Below are positions 26,802 through 36,999 of a stretch of 64,000 nt of DNA, piece by piece. Numbering within the stretch: the stretch's first letter is position 1; each line of letters starts with the position of its first letter. A model generated the notes under the pieces. That model saw only the letters and a program-made list of their open reading frames with translations. It had not been told where the DNA came from and did not search any database. Origin of the DNA: Microvirga aerophila (GTDB lineage Bacteria; Pseudomonadota; Alphaproteobacteria; Rhizobiales; Beijerinckiaceae); assembly GCF_003332305.1 (NCBI RefSeq), contig NZ_QOIO01000017.1:1-64000 (forward strand), written 5' to 3'. The translations under genes were made by a program, and so were the position numbers.

Positions 26802-26867
26802 CTAATTGCCCGCGATCAGATTCCCTGCTCGGTGCAGGCCGCGACAGAATGGTACGAAGCTCAGCAT
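26802..26867 (-). CDS. Micro-ORF copy 1, 21 aa, RGLHRAGNLIAG family
   Basis: ATG (26865-26867) to TAG (26802-26804). The peptide begins MLSFVPFC and ends RGLHRAGNLIAG-N. Two more copies of identical length occur at 29433 and 46817. Over codons 9-20 all differences among the three copies are synonymous. No Shine-Dalgarno sequence is evident in this copy. The frame is open further upstream to 27221, so the peptide could be the tail of a longer frame, but only these 66 bp are conserved in all copies. Confidence 0.5.
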   Translation of the reverse strand: MLSFVPFCRGLHRAGNLIAGN

Positions 26868-27233
26868 GATGGATGGTTCATGCTCAACTTTGGCCCCGGT
26901 GTCAAATGACCGGAGTTCAGCGATGCGATCCCATTCCGATGTGGTCAACCGCCTTTCGAGATCATTTCCTTGAGACAATCGGCAAACCCGCGCGTGTGAG
27001 AATCCAGGTGCCCATCGGCCAAATGGTAACCTTGCTTCCTGCACTCCAGATGCCTTGGGAGCCCGCAATCCCCATAGCCTGGAACCTGGGTGGCGGACTG
27101 CGGCCAAACGCCGATCCTTCCCCGTCCGAGTTGAACTCCAGGAGCTGGGCTCCATGTTGATGGGATCATGTTCGAACCTTTGTCGCAGAAACGATACCTG
27201 ACCCGCGCCGGGAGCCTCCAAACGGGCTCATAA

Positions 27234-27274
27234 CCCGGCTGGGGAGGTGTGCCTCATAGGCCCTCCCAGCCGGG
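27234..27274. terminator. Strong GC hairpin in the intergenic region
   Basis: CCCGGCTGGG (27234-27243) pairs perfectly with CCCAGCCGGG (27265-27274); the inner bases GAGG/CCTC can extend the stem. There is no T-run. Its owner is unclear: it lies upstream of the gene at 27392 and far from the minus-strand genes. It could be a REP-like element or a terminator for the micro-ORF region. Confidence 0.45.
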
Positions 27275-27391
27275 CGGACATGCTCTCTCCAACACCATGA
27301 TCAATCCGGTGCCTGCCCGCAGTCCGGCGGCCCCTGTCATCCCTGGTGGGTCCCGCCGCTCAGCGCCGCGCGGGAGGCCATGTGAGGTCAG

Positions 27392-27997
27392 ATGGACATT
27401 CCACAGGATGAACTGGCCGCCACGGCCAGCGACGACGCGCGGGCAAGCGCTCCAAGCCGAAATCCCAAGCCCGGGAACGGGCGCCATCAACCAGGTGAAG
27501 CCCCTCGTCGCATCGAGGTCGACGAGGACATGGCCTGGCAGCGGCGGACGTGGGCCATCCAAAGGATCGGTTGGTTCGCCCTGGGCGTCCTCGTCCTGGC
27601 CGCGCTGACCGGCGTCTTCGGCTATGGCGCGCTGAGCTGGCAGCAGGCGAGTGATCCGGCTGGCCTCGTGCGCATCGACTACGAACGCTTCCAGCGCCAA
27701 GGCTCCGAATTCACCCTGCGGGTGGACATTGAGCCCGAAGCGACAACTGGCGATGCCGTCCCACTTCGCGTGAGCGGCAGCTTCCTCGATGCGGTCGAAG
27801 TAAAGGGGATCGTTCCCGAGCCACGGGGGGCCAAGAGCCTCGGCGCCGACGTCGAGTACGTCATCCCGGTAGCGCAGCCGAGGCAAGGAGCCACGATCCG
27901 TTTCGCGCTGAAGATGCGGGAGGTCGGCTCCCACACGGCCGAGATCGGCCTGACCGGGCGCGAGCCGGCCCGCTTCACCCAGTTCGTCTACCCTTAG
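27392..27997 (+). CDS. Single-pass membrane protein upstream of yetF
   Basis: A 201-residue protein: basic/polar N-terminus (1-55), one membrane span (about 57-80, FALGVLVLAALTGVFGYGAL), then a periplasmic beta-rich domain (DPAGLVRIDYERFQRQG ... GLTGREPARFTQFVYP). Genes of this appearance commonly precede DUF421/YetF in alphaproteobacteria. It is 17 bp from yetF and should be co-transcribed with it. The exported domain may partner the exported part of YetF; function unknown. Confidence 0.65.
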   Translation: MDIPQDELAATASDDARASAPSRNPKPGNGRHQPGEAPRRIEVDEDMAWQRRTWAIQRIGWFALGVLVLAALTGVFGYGALSWQQASDPAGLVRIDYERFQRQGSEFTLRVDIEPEATTGDAVPLRVSGSFLDAVEVKGIVPEPRGAKSLGADVEYVIPVAQPRQGATIRFALKMREVGSHTAEIGLTGREPARFTQFVYP

Positions 27998-28014
27998 CCC
28001 GTGGAGCCACGATC

Positions 28015-28464
28015 ATGGACTCGGTATTCAGAGCCGCCTTTATCTATTTCTTCCTGCTGATCGTGTTCCGCATCGCAGGCCGCCGCACGCTGTCCGAGAT
28101 GACGACGTTCGACTTCGTCCTGCTGCTGATCATCGGCGAGGCGACCGAGCCGGTGCTGCTCGGCGAGGACCCGTCGGTCGTGCACGCCGCCCTCGTGATC
28201 ATCACGCTGCTGTTCATCAACATCGCCATGTCGCTGATCAAGAGCCGCTGGAAGACCATGGAGAAGCTCATGGACGGCGTGCCGACGATCATCGTCGAGC
28301 ATGGCCGCCTCATGCAGGAGCGCATGCGCACGGCGCGCGTGAGCCGGGACGACGTGATGGAGGCCGCGCGCCGCATGCACGGCATCGAGCGGCTGGATCA
28401 GATCAAGTACGCCATCGTCGAGGTCAGCGGCGGCATCACCATCGTGCCCCAGGCGAATGGGTAG
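28015..28464 (+). CDS. YetF/DUF421-family membrane protein
   Basis: A 149-residue protein with N-terminal membrane spans (AFIYFFLLIVFRIAGRRTLS, then HAALVIITLLFINIAMSLIK). The cytosolic YetF domain follows (LMDGVPTIIVEHGRLMQERM, then RTARVSRDDVMEAARRMHGI, ending GGITIVPQ). GRRTLSEMTTFDFVLLLIIG is the family signature. It belongs to a general-stress-associated family of unknown biochemical role. It sits in a short operon with 27392 and 28472. Confidence 0.85.
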   Translation: MDSVFRAAFIYFFLLIVFRIAGRRTLSEMTTFDFVLLLIIGEATEPVLLGEDPSVVHAALVIITLLFINIAMSLIKSRWKTMEKLMDGVPTIIVEHGRLMQERMRTARVSRDDVMEAARRMHGIERLDQIKYAIVEVSGGITIVPQANG

Positions 28465-28471
28465 GTCCGCC

Positions 28472-28633
28472 ATGAGATCGATGTACAGGATCCTCTATCG
28501 CCCGCTGCCACGGGCGTTGCGGCGACGGCCTCCGACCACCGCTGAGGACGTCAGGAAGGCCGTGCGATGGCATGCCGGCCTGGCGATCGTCGTCGCCGGT
28601 TTCGCACTGGCGCTCTATGTCCATTACCTATAG
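28472..28633 (+). CDS. Small single-pass membrane protein, 53 aa
   Basis: ATG at 28472, stop TAG at 28631-28633. A basic N-terminus (MRSMYRILYRPLPRALRRRP) is followed by one hydrophobic helix (HAGLAIVVAGFALALYVHYL) at the C-terminus. It starts 7 bp after yetF, so it is probably the last gene of that operon. Topology predicts the arginine-rich part in the cytosol. Confidence 0.55.
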   Translation: MRSMYRILYRPLPRALRRRPPTTAEDVRKAVRWHAGLAIVVAGFALALYVHYL

Positions 28634-28691
28634 CGGGACTCGCCTGAAGTCCGGCGTCCGCCGGGGCGGTCCCAACACGCGGAAGGGGAAA

Positions 28692-29390
28692 ATGGTGCGG
28701 GTCATGGCCAGTCTTTTCACGCTCGTCGGCTTCGTGGGAGCCCTGTCCGGGGCCGCAGCCATCGCGCAGACGCCGCCTGCTCCGGCCGAGCTCTCGGCCT
28801 ACCGTGGCCTGCACGCGGCCGCAGCCCGAGGCTCGGACGAGGACATCCGGCGCCTGGCCCAGGCGGGCGCCGACCTCAACACCCGCGACGGCAACGGGCG
28901 CACGCCGCTGCATGTGGCGGCGTTCCAGGGGCACGGGGCGGCAGCCCGGGTTCTGATATCCCTCGGGGCGGACCCCGCCCTGCTCGACAACCAGCGCTAT
29001 GACGCCGTGACCATCGCGGCGGTCAGGGACGACGTGCCGACGCTGAAGGCGCTGCTCGCCGCCGGCGCCAGCGCGAAGCTGGTCACCAGCGTCTACGACG
29101 GCACGGCGCTGATCGCCGCGGCCCATCTCGGCCACGACGGCATTGTCCGCGAGCTCATCCGCGCCGGCGCGCCGCTCGACCACGTCAACAACCTGGGCTG
29201 GACTGCCCTGATCGAGGCGGTGGTCCTCGGGGATGGCGGCCACCGCCACACGCAAACCGTGCGCGTCCTCCTCGAAGCGGGCGCCGATCCCCGGATTTCC
29301 GACAGAAACGGGGCGACGCCCCTTCAGCTCGCGCAGGCCCGCGGGTACACGGGCATGGTGTCCCTGTTGCAAAGGCCCCTACCTCGGTAG
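28692..29390 (+). CDS. Exported ankyrin-repeat protein
   Basis: A 232-residue protein. The ATG at 28692 follows GGAAGGGGAAA. A signal peptide (LFTLVGFVGALSGAAAIAQT) leads into about five ankyrin repeats, for example DGNGRTPLHVAAFQGHGAAA and NNLGWTALIEAVVLGDGG. Periplasmic ankyrin proteins of this size accompany catalases and other stress enzymes in proteobacteria. Micro-ORF copy 2 starts 42 bp after its stop on the same strand. Confidence 0.85.
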   Translation: MVRVMASLFTLVGFVGALSGAAAIAQTPPAPAELSAYRGLHAAAARGSDEDIRRLAQAGADLNTRDGNGRTPLHVAAFQGHGAAARVLISLGADPALLDNQRYDAVTIAAVRDDVPTLKALLAAGASAKLVTSVYDGTALIAAAHLGHDGIVRELIRAGAPLDHVNNLGWTALIEAVVLGDGGHRHTQTVRVLLEAGADPRISDRNGATPLQLAQARGYTGMVSLLQRPLPR

Positions 29391-29432
29391 AGCCGTGGAC
29401 TTCCCTGCCGAAGGCCATATCCTTGCCGGATC

Positions 29433-29498
29433 ATGTTGAGCTTGCCGACATTCAGACGCGGCTTGCATCGCGCAGGTAACCTGATCGCGGGCACTTAG
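29433..29498 (+). CDS. Micro-ORF copy 2, 21 aa, RGLHRAGNLIAG family
   Basis: ATG at 29433, TAG at 29496-29498. The peptide begins MLSLPTFR and ends RGLHRAGNLIAG-T. It lies 42 bp after the ankyrin gene, likely on the same transcript. Codons 11, 12, 13, 15 and 16 differ from copy 1 only at synonymous positions. No upstream similarity to the other copies is visible, which fixes the conserved unit to the 66 bp plus hairpin. Confidence 0.5.
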   Translation: MLSLPTFRRGLHRAGNLIAGT

Positions 29499-29538
29499 CC
29501 CCGGGCTCATTCGGCCGCAGCCGCAGCCGAGCTCGGGG
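29499..29538 (+). terminator. Hairpin directly after micro-ORF copy 2
   Basis: CCCCGGGCTC (29499-29508) and GAGCTCGGGG (29529-29538) pair over 10 bp with one G-T wobble; the loop is 20 nt. It starts at the base after the micro-ORF stop, as in the other two copies, while the loop is unrelated. Confidence 0.6.
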
Positions 29539-29651
29539 CCTCTACAAGCAACCGGAGTTTCTCCGGACTTCCCGGCCGTCCCGACGGCCGATGCTGCGGC
29601 GGCTGCCCCACATCAATCCCGTGCATCTCCAGGCCCGTGAAGGATGCCACC

Positions 29652-30584
29652 ATGGACATCGAACTCGCCCGCACATTTCTGGCCATCGTCGAGGCCGGAA
29701 GCTTCGTCCGCGCCGCGGAGCGGCTGAACGTGACGCAAACCACCGTCAGCGCCCGCGTCCGTTCGCTTGAGGACCAGCTCCGGCGCCCGGTCTTCCTGCG
29801 CAACAAGGCAGGGGTGACCCTGACCGCGGCCGGAGAGCAGTTTCTGCGGTTCGCGCCGACCCTGGTGCAGGTTTGGGAGCGGGCCCGCCATCAGGTCGCG
29901 CTTCCGGTCGGGCGTCGGGCGGTCCTCGCCGCGGGCGGTGAGCTGGCGCTCTGGAACCCGCTTCTCCTGAACTGGATGGTGTGGATGAGGCGGAGCGCCC
30001 CCGACATTGCCCTCCAGACCCAGGTCGGCCTGTCGGATGACATGTTGCGCCAGGTTGCCAACGGGGTGCTCGACCTGGCGGTGGTGTACTCGCCCCGCCA
30101 ATGGCCGGGGCTGAAGGCTGAGATGCTCATGGAGGAGAGGCTCGTCCTGGTCACGACCGATCCATCAACAGCCGGCGTGTCCGATCCGGATTACGTGTAT
30201 GTCGATTGGGGCGCGGACTTCGCGGCCCATCATGGCCTGAATTACCCGCAGTTCTCCAACCCCGGCCTGTCCATCGGCCTGGGGCCGCTCGGGCTGGACT
30301 ACATCGTGCATGTCGGTGGAACCGGCTACTTCCGGAAACGCGTGGCCCAGCCCTATCTGGCCGACGGCCGATTGCATGTGGTTCCGCATACGCCGGAATT
30401 CACGCTTTGCGCTTACGCGGTCCACTCGGAGAACGCCGAGAGCGAGGATCTGGAGACCGCGCTTGAGGGGCTGCGTGAGGCCGCCCGCGCGGACGAGGCG
30501 CCGAGCCCAAACCATCGGGTACAGGCGGAACCGAGAGCGGGAAGGTCTGGCGTCGGTCTTGGGGCATCCGTCCCCGCGGAATGA
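29652..30584 (+). CDS. LysR-family transcriptional regulator
   Basis: A 310-residue protein; the ATG at 29652 has AAGGA 6 bp upstream (a GTG at 29637 is in frame). HTH: MDIELARTFLAIVEAGSFVR and LNVTQTTVSARVRSLEDQL. The effector domain is of the type that begins FAPTLVQVWERARHQVALPV and contains VGGTGYFRKRVAQPYLADGR. The ligand is unknown. It is convergent with the orphan ctaD gene, whose stop lies 50 bp away. Confidence 0.85.
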   Translation: MDIELARTFLAIVEAGSFVRAAERLNVTQTTVSARVRSLEDQLRRPVFLRNKAGVTLTAAGEQFLRFAPTLVQVWERARHQVALPVGRRAVLAAGGELALWNPLLLNWMVWMRRSAPDIALQTQVGLSDDMLRQVANGVLDLAVVYSPRQWPGLKAEMLMEERLVLVTTDPSTAGVSDPDYVYVDWGADFAAHHGLNYPQFSNPGLSIGLGPLGLDYIVHVGGTGYFRKRVAQPYLADGRLHVVPHTPEFTLCAYAVHSENAESEDLETALEGLREAARADEAPSPNHRVQAEPRAGRSGVGLGASVPAE

Positions 30585-30633
30585 ATGCGGAGCCGCCGCA
30601 TCTCATTGACCGTAAGGGTGGTGCCCACGCCTG

Positions 30634-32286
<1,653 letters not shown>

Positions 32287-32555
32287 TCAGGCAATGACCA
32301 AGTTCTGGCAAACGCATTTTCCTGCTGGATATCAGCAAAGGTTTTGCATGATGTTGCGCCAGACGGACGAAGGCCTACGGCCCGCATCGCAGGAACATGA
32401 ACTCCAAAGATCTTAATCATACAGAGCAAACAATTTCGTTTGCCTGCCTCCCAGGCAAGGAAGAGGATCGTTGCACCACCCTGCTGGATCGCCCCTTACC
32501 GGGATGAGTACCACCCGGGGACCGGTACAGCCGCACGAGACGATGGAGGATGATG

Positions 32556-32681
32556 ATGAAGCCCGCCAGAACACCACCGTCTGCGGCCGTCTCCGCCGAC
32601 AACACGCACGAACGATGGCTGACCGTCAGCCTCCTCGCTGGCTTGCTGGCCCTGCTCGCCTGGTGCGTCATTGCACTTTAG
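32556..32681 (+). CDS. Small single-pass membrane protein, 41 aa
   Basis: Three consecutive ATGs (32550, 32553, 32556) follow GATGGAGG; the third gives the best spacing. MKPARTPPSAAVSADNTHER is followed by one hydrophobic helix (WLTVSLLAGLLALLAWCVIA). The size and topology are like small oxidase-associated subunits, but it is divergent from ctaD; any link is speculation. Confidence 0.5.
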   Translation: MKPARTPPSAAVSADNTHERWLTVSLLAGLLALLAWCVIAL

Positions 32682-32719
32682 GCACGGGGCGGGATCACCA
32701 AAACCGGAGGGCTTTGAAC

Positions 32720-33016
32720 ATGTGCCACTACAATCTGTTCCGCCATGCCGACCGCACTGAACTCATCTGCGCCGTTCCGGAGGTGCGGCCCGTGCCTGCC
32801 TTCATCACGGGGCCGCCATGGAGCTTCGTCGGGCGTGTGGGGGACCATGCCGACGTCTCGTCGGGATTCGATCATCAGTCGGCTGAGGTGAGCGTCAACT
32901 ACAACGGTTTCTACCTCTTCCAACTGATCAACGCTTCGGATCTCAAGGCCTGGGTCGATCGGAACCACAAGGAACGGCCAAGGGAGATCCAGCCGCTCCG
33001 GATGGTTGCCGGCTGA
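32720..33016 (+). CDS. Hypothetical protein, 98 aa
   Basis: Start MCHYNLFRHADRTELICAVP with CCGGAGGG upstream; ends REIQPLRMVAG. A soluble mixed alpha/beta protein with no recognised family. It lies between the 41-aa membrane protein and the broken AhpD-like gene. A good ribosome-binding site and composition support a real gene. Confidence 0.55.
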   Translation: MCHYNLFRHADRTELICAVPEVRPVPAFITGPPWSFVGRVGDHADVSSGFDHQSAEVSVNYNGFYLFQLINASDLKAWVDRNHKERPREIQPLRMVAG

Positions 33017-33115
33017 ATCGAGGCAGAGCGGTGATCGACTGCGGGAGCCCTGCGGTGCCACGGCTCATCTGCCGCTAGTCTTCGGCAAGGCACCTTACTC
33101 TAGCAGGAGGCCAAT

Positions 33116-33450
33116 ATGGTTGGTCAGCTTTATCCGGAACCATCGGCCGAGCTGGCACACAGGCGCCAGGAGCTTGCGCCCGACATGCAGGCAGCATTCG
33201 ACGTGTTCGGCCGCCAAGTGTTCACCCCCCCGGTGCCCTGGACACCAAGACGAAGCAGTTGATTGCCGTTGCCGTTGCCCATGTCACCCAGTGCCGTTAC
33301 TGCATACACGGGCACACAAAGGCCGCTCAGCGGGCCGGGGCCACGGCGCAGGAGCTGATGGAGGCGGTCTGGGTGGCCGCCGAGATGCGGGCCGGCGGAG
33401 CCTTTGCCCACGCCAGCCTCATGATCGCTTCCTTGTCCGAAGATCGGTAG
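33116..33450 (+). pseudogene. AhpD-like peroxidase (carboxymuconolactone decarboxylase family) frameshifted in a C7 tract
   Basis: The first part (MVGQLYPEPSAELAHRRQEL ... AAFDVFGRQVFTP) leaves frame in a run of seven C (33225-33231). The second part continues in another frame as LIAVAVAHVTQCRYCIHGHT and ends at 33450. The catalytic Cys-x2-Cys-x3-His (CRYCIHGH) is intact. Adding one C or removing two would restore the gene. CAGGAGG precedes the ATG. It could be a recent mutation, slippage-based switching, or a sequencing error in the homopolymer. Confidence 0.85.
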
Positions 33451-33605
33451 GCAGTCAAAGTGCAAAGAAAGTGATTTGAACCTGCAAATCTATTCGTTTG
33501 TCACGCACCCTGTCTGCCCATACCGTCTTTCCTGTCGACCGATGGCGCCGACGATCGGCATACCTGCACAGGCCTCTCGTCAGCGCGCACCCAGAGGAGT
33601 CCGGG

Positions 33606-34298
33606 ATGCTCACCGCCGCGGATGTCATGACAACTGGAGTCATCACGGTCACGCCCGAGACGGCAATCCATGAGATCGCCAAGTTGCTCTGCGACCACCA
33701 TATCAGCGGCGTTCCGGTGATCGGAGACGAAGAACAACTTCTCGGCATCGTCAGCGAAGGCGATCTGATCGGGCATGCCCGATTGGCCGGGGAACAGCGC
33801 CGATCCTGGTGGCAGACTTTCCTCAGCGGTCCCATGGCGCTGGCTCAGCACTACGCAAAATCACATGGTCGGGCGGCCAGCGACGTCATGACGGAAAATG
33901 TGGTCACGGTGGTGGAGACCACGTCGGTTGCCGACACGGCCCGCGCCCTGGAGCAACACCGGATCAAGCGTGTCCCGGTGTTGCGGGACGGGAAGTTCGT
34001 CGGCATCGTGACCAGAAGCAACCTGCTCCAGGTGCTGGCAACCACCGACGTGTCGAAGCCGATGAACGTTGCCGACCGCATCATCCGCGAGCGGCTGAAC
34101 GACGAACTTGAGGACCAGCCCTGGGCATGCCTCCCGTCGATGAACATCGTCGTCGAGAATGGCGTCGTTCACCTGTTCGGCATTGTGCAATCGGAGGAGG
34201 AGCGACACGCAATCCGCCTCGCGGCAGAAAACCAGGCCGGCGTGAAGGCGGTGGAGGATCACCTCTCGATCGTGCCTGCGACCGCCTACGTCTTTTGA
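33606..34298 (+). CDS. CBS-pair plus BON domain protein (copy 1)
   Basis: A 230-residue protein; ATG at 33606 after AGAGGAG. Two CBS domains: MLTAADVMTTGVITVTPETA and ASDVMTENVVTVVETTSVAD. A C-terminal BON domain (NIVVENGVVHLFGIVQSEEE, then AGVKAVEDHLSIV) should bind phospholipid or a partner. CBS pairs bind adenosine nucleotides. A paralog lies at 48568. Both are probably energy or stress sensors. Confidence 0.88.
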   Translation: MLTAADVMTTGVITVTPETAIHEIAKLLCDHHISGVPVIGDEEQLLGIVSEGDLIGHARLAGEQRRSWWQTFLSGPMALAQHYAKSHGRAASDVMTENVVTVVETTSVADTARALEQHRIKRVPVLRDGKFVGIVTRSNLLQVLATTDVSKPMNVADRIIRERLNDELEDQPWACLPSMNIVVENGVVHLFGIVQSEEERHAIRLAAENQAGVKAVEDHLSIVPATAYVF

Positions 34299-34380
34299 GC
34301 AGCCGAGTGGCTGCCGGAGTGAAACCACGAGGTCACGCAAGCCAGAGTGATGAATCGGCGATGATGAAGGATCTTCAGCG

Positions 34381-36885
34381 TTGCATGGCAGCCATTTATT
34401 GACCTCGTCCGCGGATCAGAGGCCCATCGTCCTCATCACAGGCGCAACCGGCAATCTGGGCCGCTCGCTGGGCAGGGTGTTCGGCCGCGACTATCGGACC
34501 GTGGGTCTCGACCGTGTCGCCGAGGGGTCTGACTTCCCGGTCATCCCGGTCGACTTCACGTCCGACGCATCAATGGAGTTGGCGTTCCGCAAGTTCCGCG
34601 ACGCCTTCGGGGTGCGCATCGCCAGCGTCATCCACCTCGTCGCCTATTTTGACTTCACCGGCGAGGATCACCCCCTCTACCAGTCCGTCACGGTCGAGGG
34701 CACCCGCCGCCTGCTGCGCGCCCTGCAAGGATTCGAAGTCGAGCAGTTCATCTATGCGAGCACGATGCTGGTGCACGCGCCGTGCCGTCCCGGCGAGCGG
34801 ATCGACGAACGGCAGCCGATTGATCCGCGCTGGGCCTACCCCAGGTCAAAGGCCGCGGCCGAAGACGTGATCCGGAGGGAGCACGGGCCGATCCCCTATG
34901 TCATCCTGAGGCTGGCCGGCGTCTATGACGGGCACACGACGGTGCCCACGATGGCCCAGCAGATGGCGCGGGTCTACGAACGGAACTTCCAGAGCCACTT
35001 CTACTCCGGCAGCACGCTCGTGGGCCAGTCCATGCTCCACCGGGCGGACATGCTCGATGCCTTCCGTCGTACGGTGGACCGTCGCGCCGCATTGCCGCCC
35101 AGCGCCGAGATCCTGATCGGCGAACCTGATGCCATGGGGTACGAGGCGCTCCAGGACGAGCTCGGCCGCCTGCTTCACGGGGAGGACAACTGGCCGACGC
35201 TGCGCCTGCCAAAGGTCGTCGCCGCCGCCGGAGCCTGGGCGCAGGACGAGCTGGAGCCGGTCATCCCTGACCTGATCGACGGAGGCGAGGAGCCGTTCAT
35301 CAAGCCCTTCATGATCGCCATGGCCGATGATCACTATGCCCTCGACATCGGACGGGCCCGCGAGCTCCTCGGATGGGAACCCCGGCACCGGCTGAAGGAC
35401 GAATTGCCAGGGCTTGCCGCGGCCCTCAAGGCGGACCCGGCCGGATGGTACAAGGCGAACGGGGTCACACCCCCGGCCTGGCTGAGCGAGGCAGCCGATC
35501 TCGGCAGGAACCCGGAGGAGCTGAGCACCCGGCACACCGCCAAGATCGAGTCCGAGCATCGCGCCAACCGCTGGGCCCATTTCGCCAACATGGGACTCGG
35601 CACCTGGCTCATCACCCAGCCGGTGCTGATCGACGTCCCGGAGCCGCTCCTGCGCTGGAGCGAATTCCTTCTCGGCTGTGCCCTCGTCGTGTTCGCGGCG
35701 GCGGCCCTGTCCTGGCGGGCGCAGTGGGCCCGTTGGATTTGTGCGGGCATTGGCGCAGCCGTGATGGCGATGCCCTTCCTGTTCTCGACACAAAGTGCCG
35801 CCGCCTATCTCTCCGACACGCTTGTCGGCTTCCTGATCTTCGGCTTTGCCGTTTGCACGAAGCCCGAACCCGGCTCCTCAGCCGTCGCCGCGCTCACCGG
35901 GCCTGTCGTGCCGCCGGGCTGGAGCTACAACCCATCCAGTTGGGTGCAGCGCCTGCCGATCATCATCCTGGCGCTCGTCGGCCTCTATGTCTCGCGCTAC
36001 CTGGCGGCCTACCAGCTCGGTCACGTCCCCGATGTCTGGGATCCCTTCTTCTCCGGTTCGCCTTCCGATCCCCAGAACGGAACGGAGGAGATCATCACCT
36101 CCCCGCTCTCGACGGCATGGCCGGTGTCCGATGCCGCGCTGGGCGGCTACACCTACCTGCTGGAGATCCTCACCGGTCTGGTCGGCTCGCGATGCCGCTG
36201 GCGCACCATGCCCTGGCTGGTGATCCTCTTCGGCCTGATGATCGCGCCCCTGGGTGTCATCTCGATTGTGTTCATCATCATCCAGCCGATCGTCATCGGG
36301 ACCTGGAGCATCATCGCCCTGATCGGCGCCGCCGCGATCCTAGTCCAGATCCCCTATTCGCTCGACGAAATGATCGCGACGTTCCAGTTCATGCGCCGCC
36401 GGATGAAGAGGGGCCGGAACGCGCTGCGCGTGTTCCTCCTGGGCGACACCGACGACATGGACGAGACGCGTGTTTCCGATCCGAAGGCCGACGAATTCGA
36501 CAGGCCACCCGGCGCCGTGATCAAGGACATGGTGGGCGGCGGGGTCAGCCTGCCGTGGAACCTTGCCCTCTCGGGGCTGGTCGGCTTGTCCCTGCTGTTC
36601 ACGCGGGTCACGCTCGGGGCAGAAGGCGGCATGGCGAACTCCGATCATCTGATCGGCTCGCTCGTCCTGACGGTGATCTCCCTTGCCGCGGCTGAAGTCG
36701 CAAGGCCGTTGCGGTTTCTCAACATCCCGCTTGGGCTCGCGCTGTTTGCCACCCCGTTCATCTACGGGGCAAGCATGACGGCAACCGTCGCCAGCGTCGC
36801 GTGCGGGGCCGCCCTTGTGGCACTCAGCATCCGCCGTGGCCCGATCCGGCAGCAGTACGGATCCTGGAGCCGATTGGTGGTGTAG
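34381..36885 (+). CDS. NAD-dependent epimerase fused to a VKOR-like membrane domain lacking the CxxC
   Basis: 834 codons from TTG at 34381 (other TTGs follow). Residues 15-320 are an extended SDR/epimerase: PIVLITGATGNLGRSLG, with Tyr-x3-Lys in AYPRSKAAAEDVI. After a linker come many membrane spans. These include an SPW-like pair (NMGLGTWLITQPVLIDVP) and a block matching bacterial VKOR-family proteins (LGHVPDVWDPFFSGSPSDPQ, ITSPLSTAWPVSDAALGGYT). Where VKOR relatives have the WCTLC redox motif this protein has TWSIIALIG, so the redox centre is missing. A substrate-modifying epimerase tethered to the membrane is the simplest view. Confidence 0.75.
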   Translation: MHGSHLLTSSADQRPIVLITGATGNLGRSLGRVFGRDYRTVGLDRVAEGSDFPVIPVDFTSDASMELAFRKFRDAFGVRIASVIHLVAYFDFTGEDHPLYQSVTVEGTRRLLRALQGFEVEQFIYASTMLVHAPCRPGERIDERQPIDPRWAYPRSKAAAEDVIRREHGPIPYVILRLAGVYDGHTTVPTMAQQMARVYERNFQSHFYSGSTLVGQSMLHRADMLDAFRRTVDRRAALPPSAEILIGEPDAMGYEALQDELGRLLHGEDNWPTLRLPKVVAAAGAWAQDELEPVIPDLIDGGEEPFIKPFMIAMADDHYALDIGRARELLGWEPRHRLKDELPGLAAALKADPAGWYKANGVTPPAWLSEAADLGRNPEELSTRHTAKIESEHRANRWAHFANMGLGTWLITQPVLIDVPEPLLRWSEFLLGCALVVFAAAALSWRAQWARWICAGIGAAVMAMPFLFSTQSAAAYLSDTLVGFLIFGFAVCTKPEPGSSAVAALTGPVVPPGWSYNPSSWVQRLPIIILALVGLYVSRYLAAYQLGHVPDVWDPFFSGSPSDPQNGTEEIITSPLSTAWPVSDAALGGYTYLLEILTGLVGSRCRWRTMPWLVILFGLMIAPLGVISIVFIIIQPIVIGTWSIIALIGAAAILVQIPYSLDEMIATFQFMRRRMKRGRNALRVFLLGDTDDMDETRVSDPKADEFDRPPGAVIKDMVGGGVSLPWNLALSGLVGLSLLFTRVTLGAEGGMANSDHLIGSLVLTVISLAAAEVARPLRFLNIPLGLALFATPFIYGASMTATVASVACGAALVALSIRRGPIRQQYGSWSRLVV

Positions 36886-36999
36886 CGGAATGACGAGCCC
36901 GGCGGCGCGGTTGCCTCTGCCGGGAACCTTTTGGGGCTGCTCCCATCCAATCGGCACGCATGGACGGGAAATGTATCCCGCGCGTCAACGGAGGATGCC

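Larger units (their letters stand above)
26436..27391. other. Long intergenic region with micro-ORF copy 1 and hairpins
   Basis: About 950 bp with no conventional gene. It contains the minus-strand micro-ORF copy 1 (26802-26867) with its hairpin and a second strong hairpin at 27234-27274. The large plus-strand frame covering 24972-26909 is antisense to homospermidine synthase and runs into this region by chance. Confidence 0.5.

Noticed and set aside
24972..26909. 645-codon plus-strand frame
   Set aside because: It is antisense to homospermidine synthase and runs by chance into the intergenic region.
27392..27997. FixH
   Set aside because: One membrane span plus an exported domain resembles FixH in outline, but the FixH sequence signature is absent and the neighbour is yetF, not fixG or fixI.
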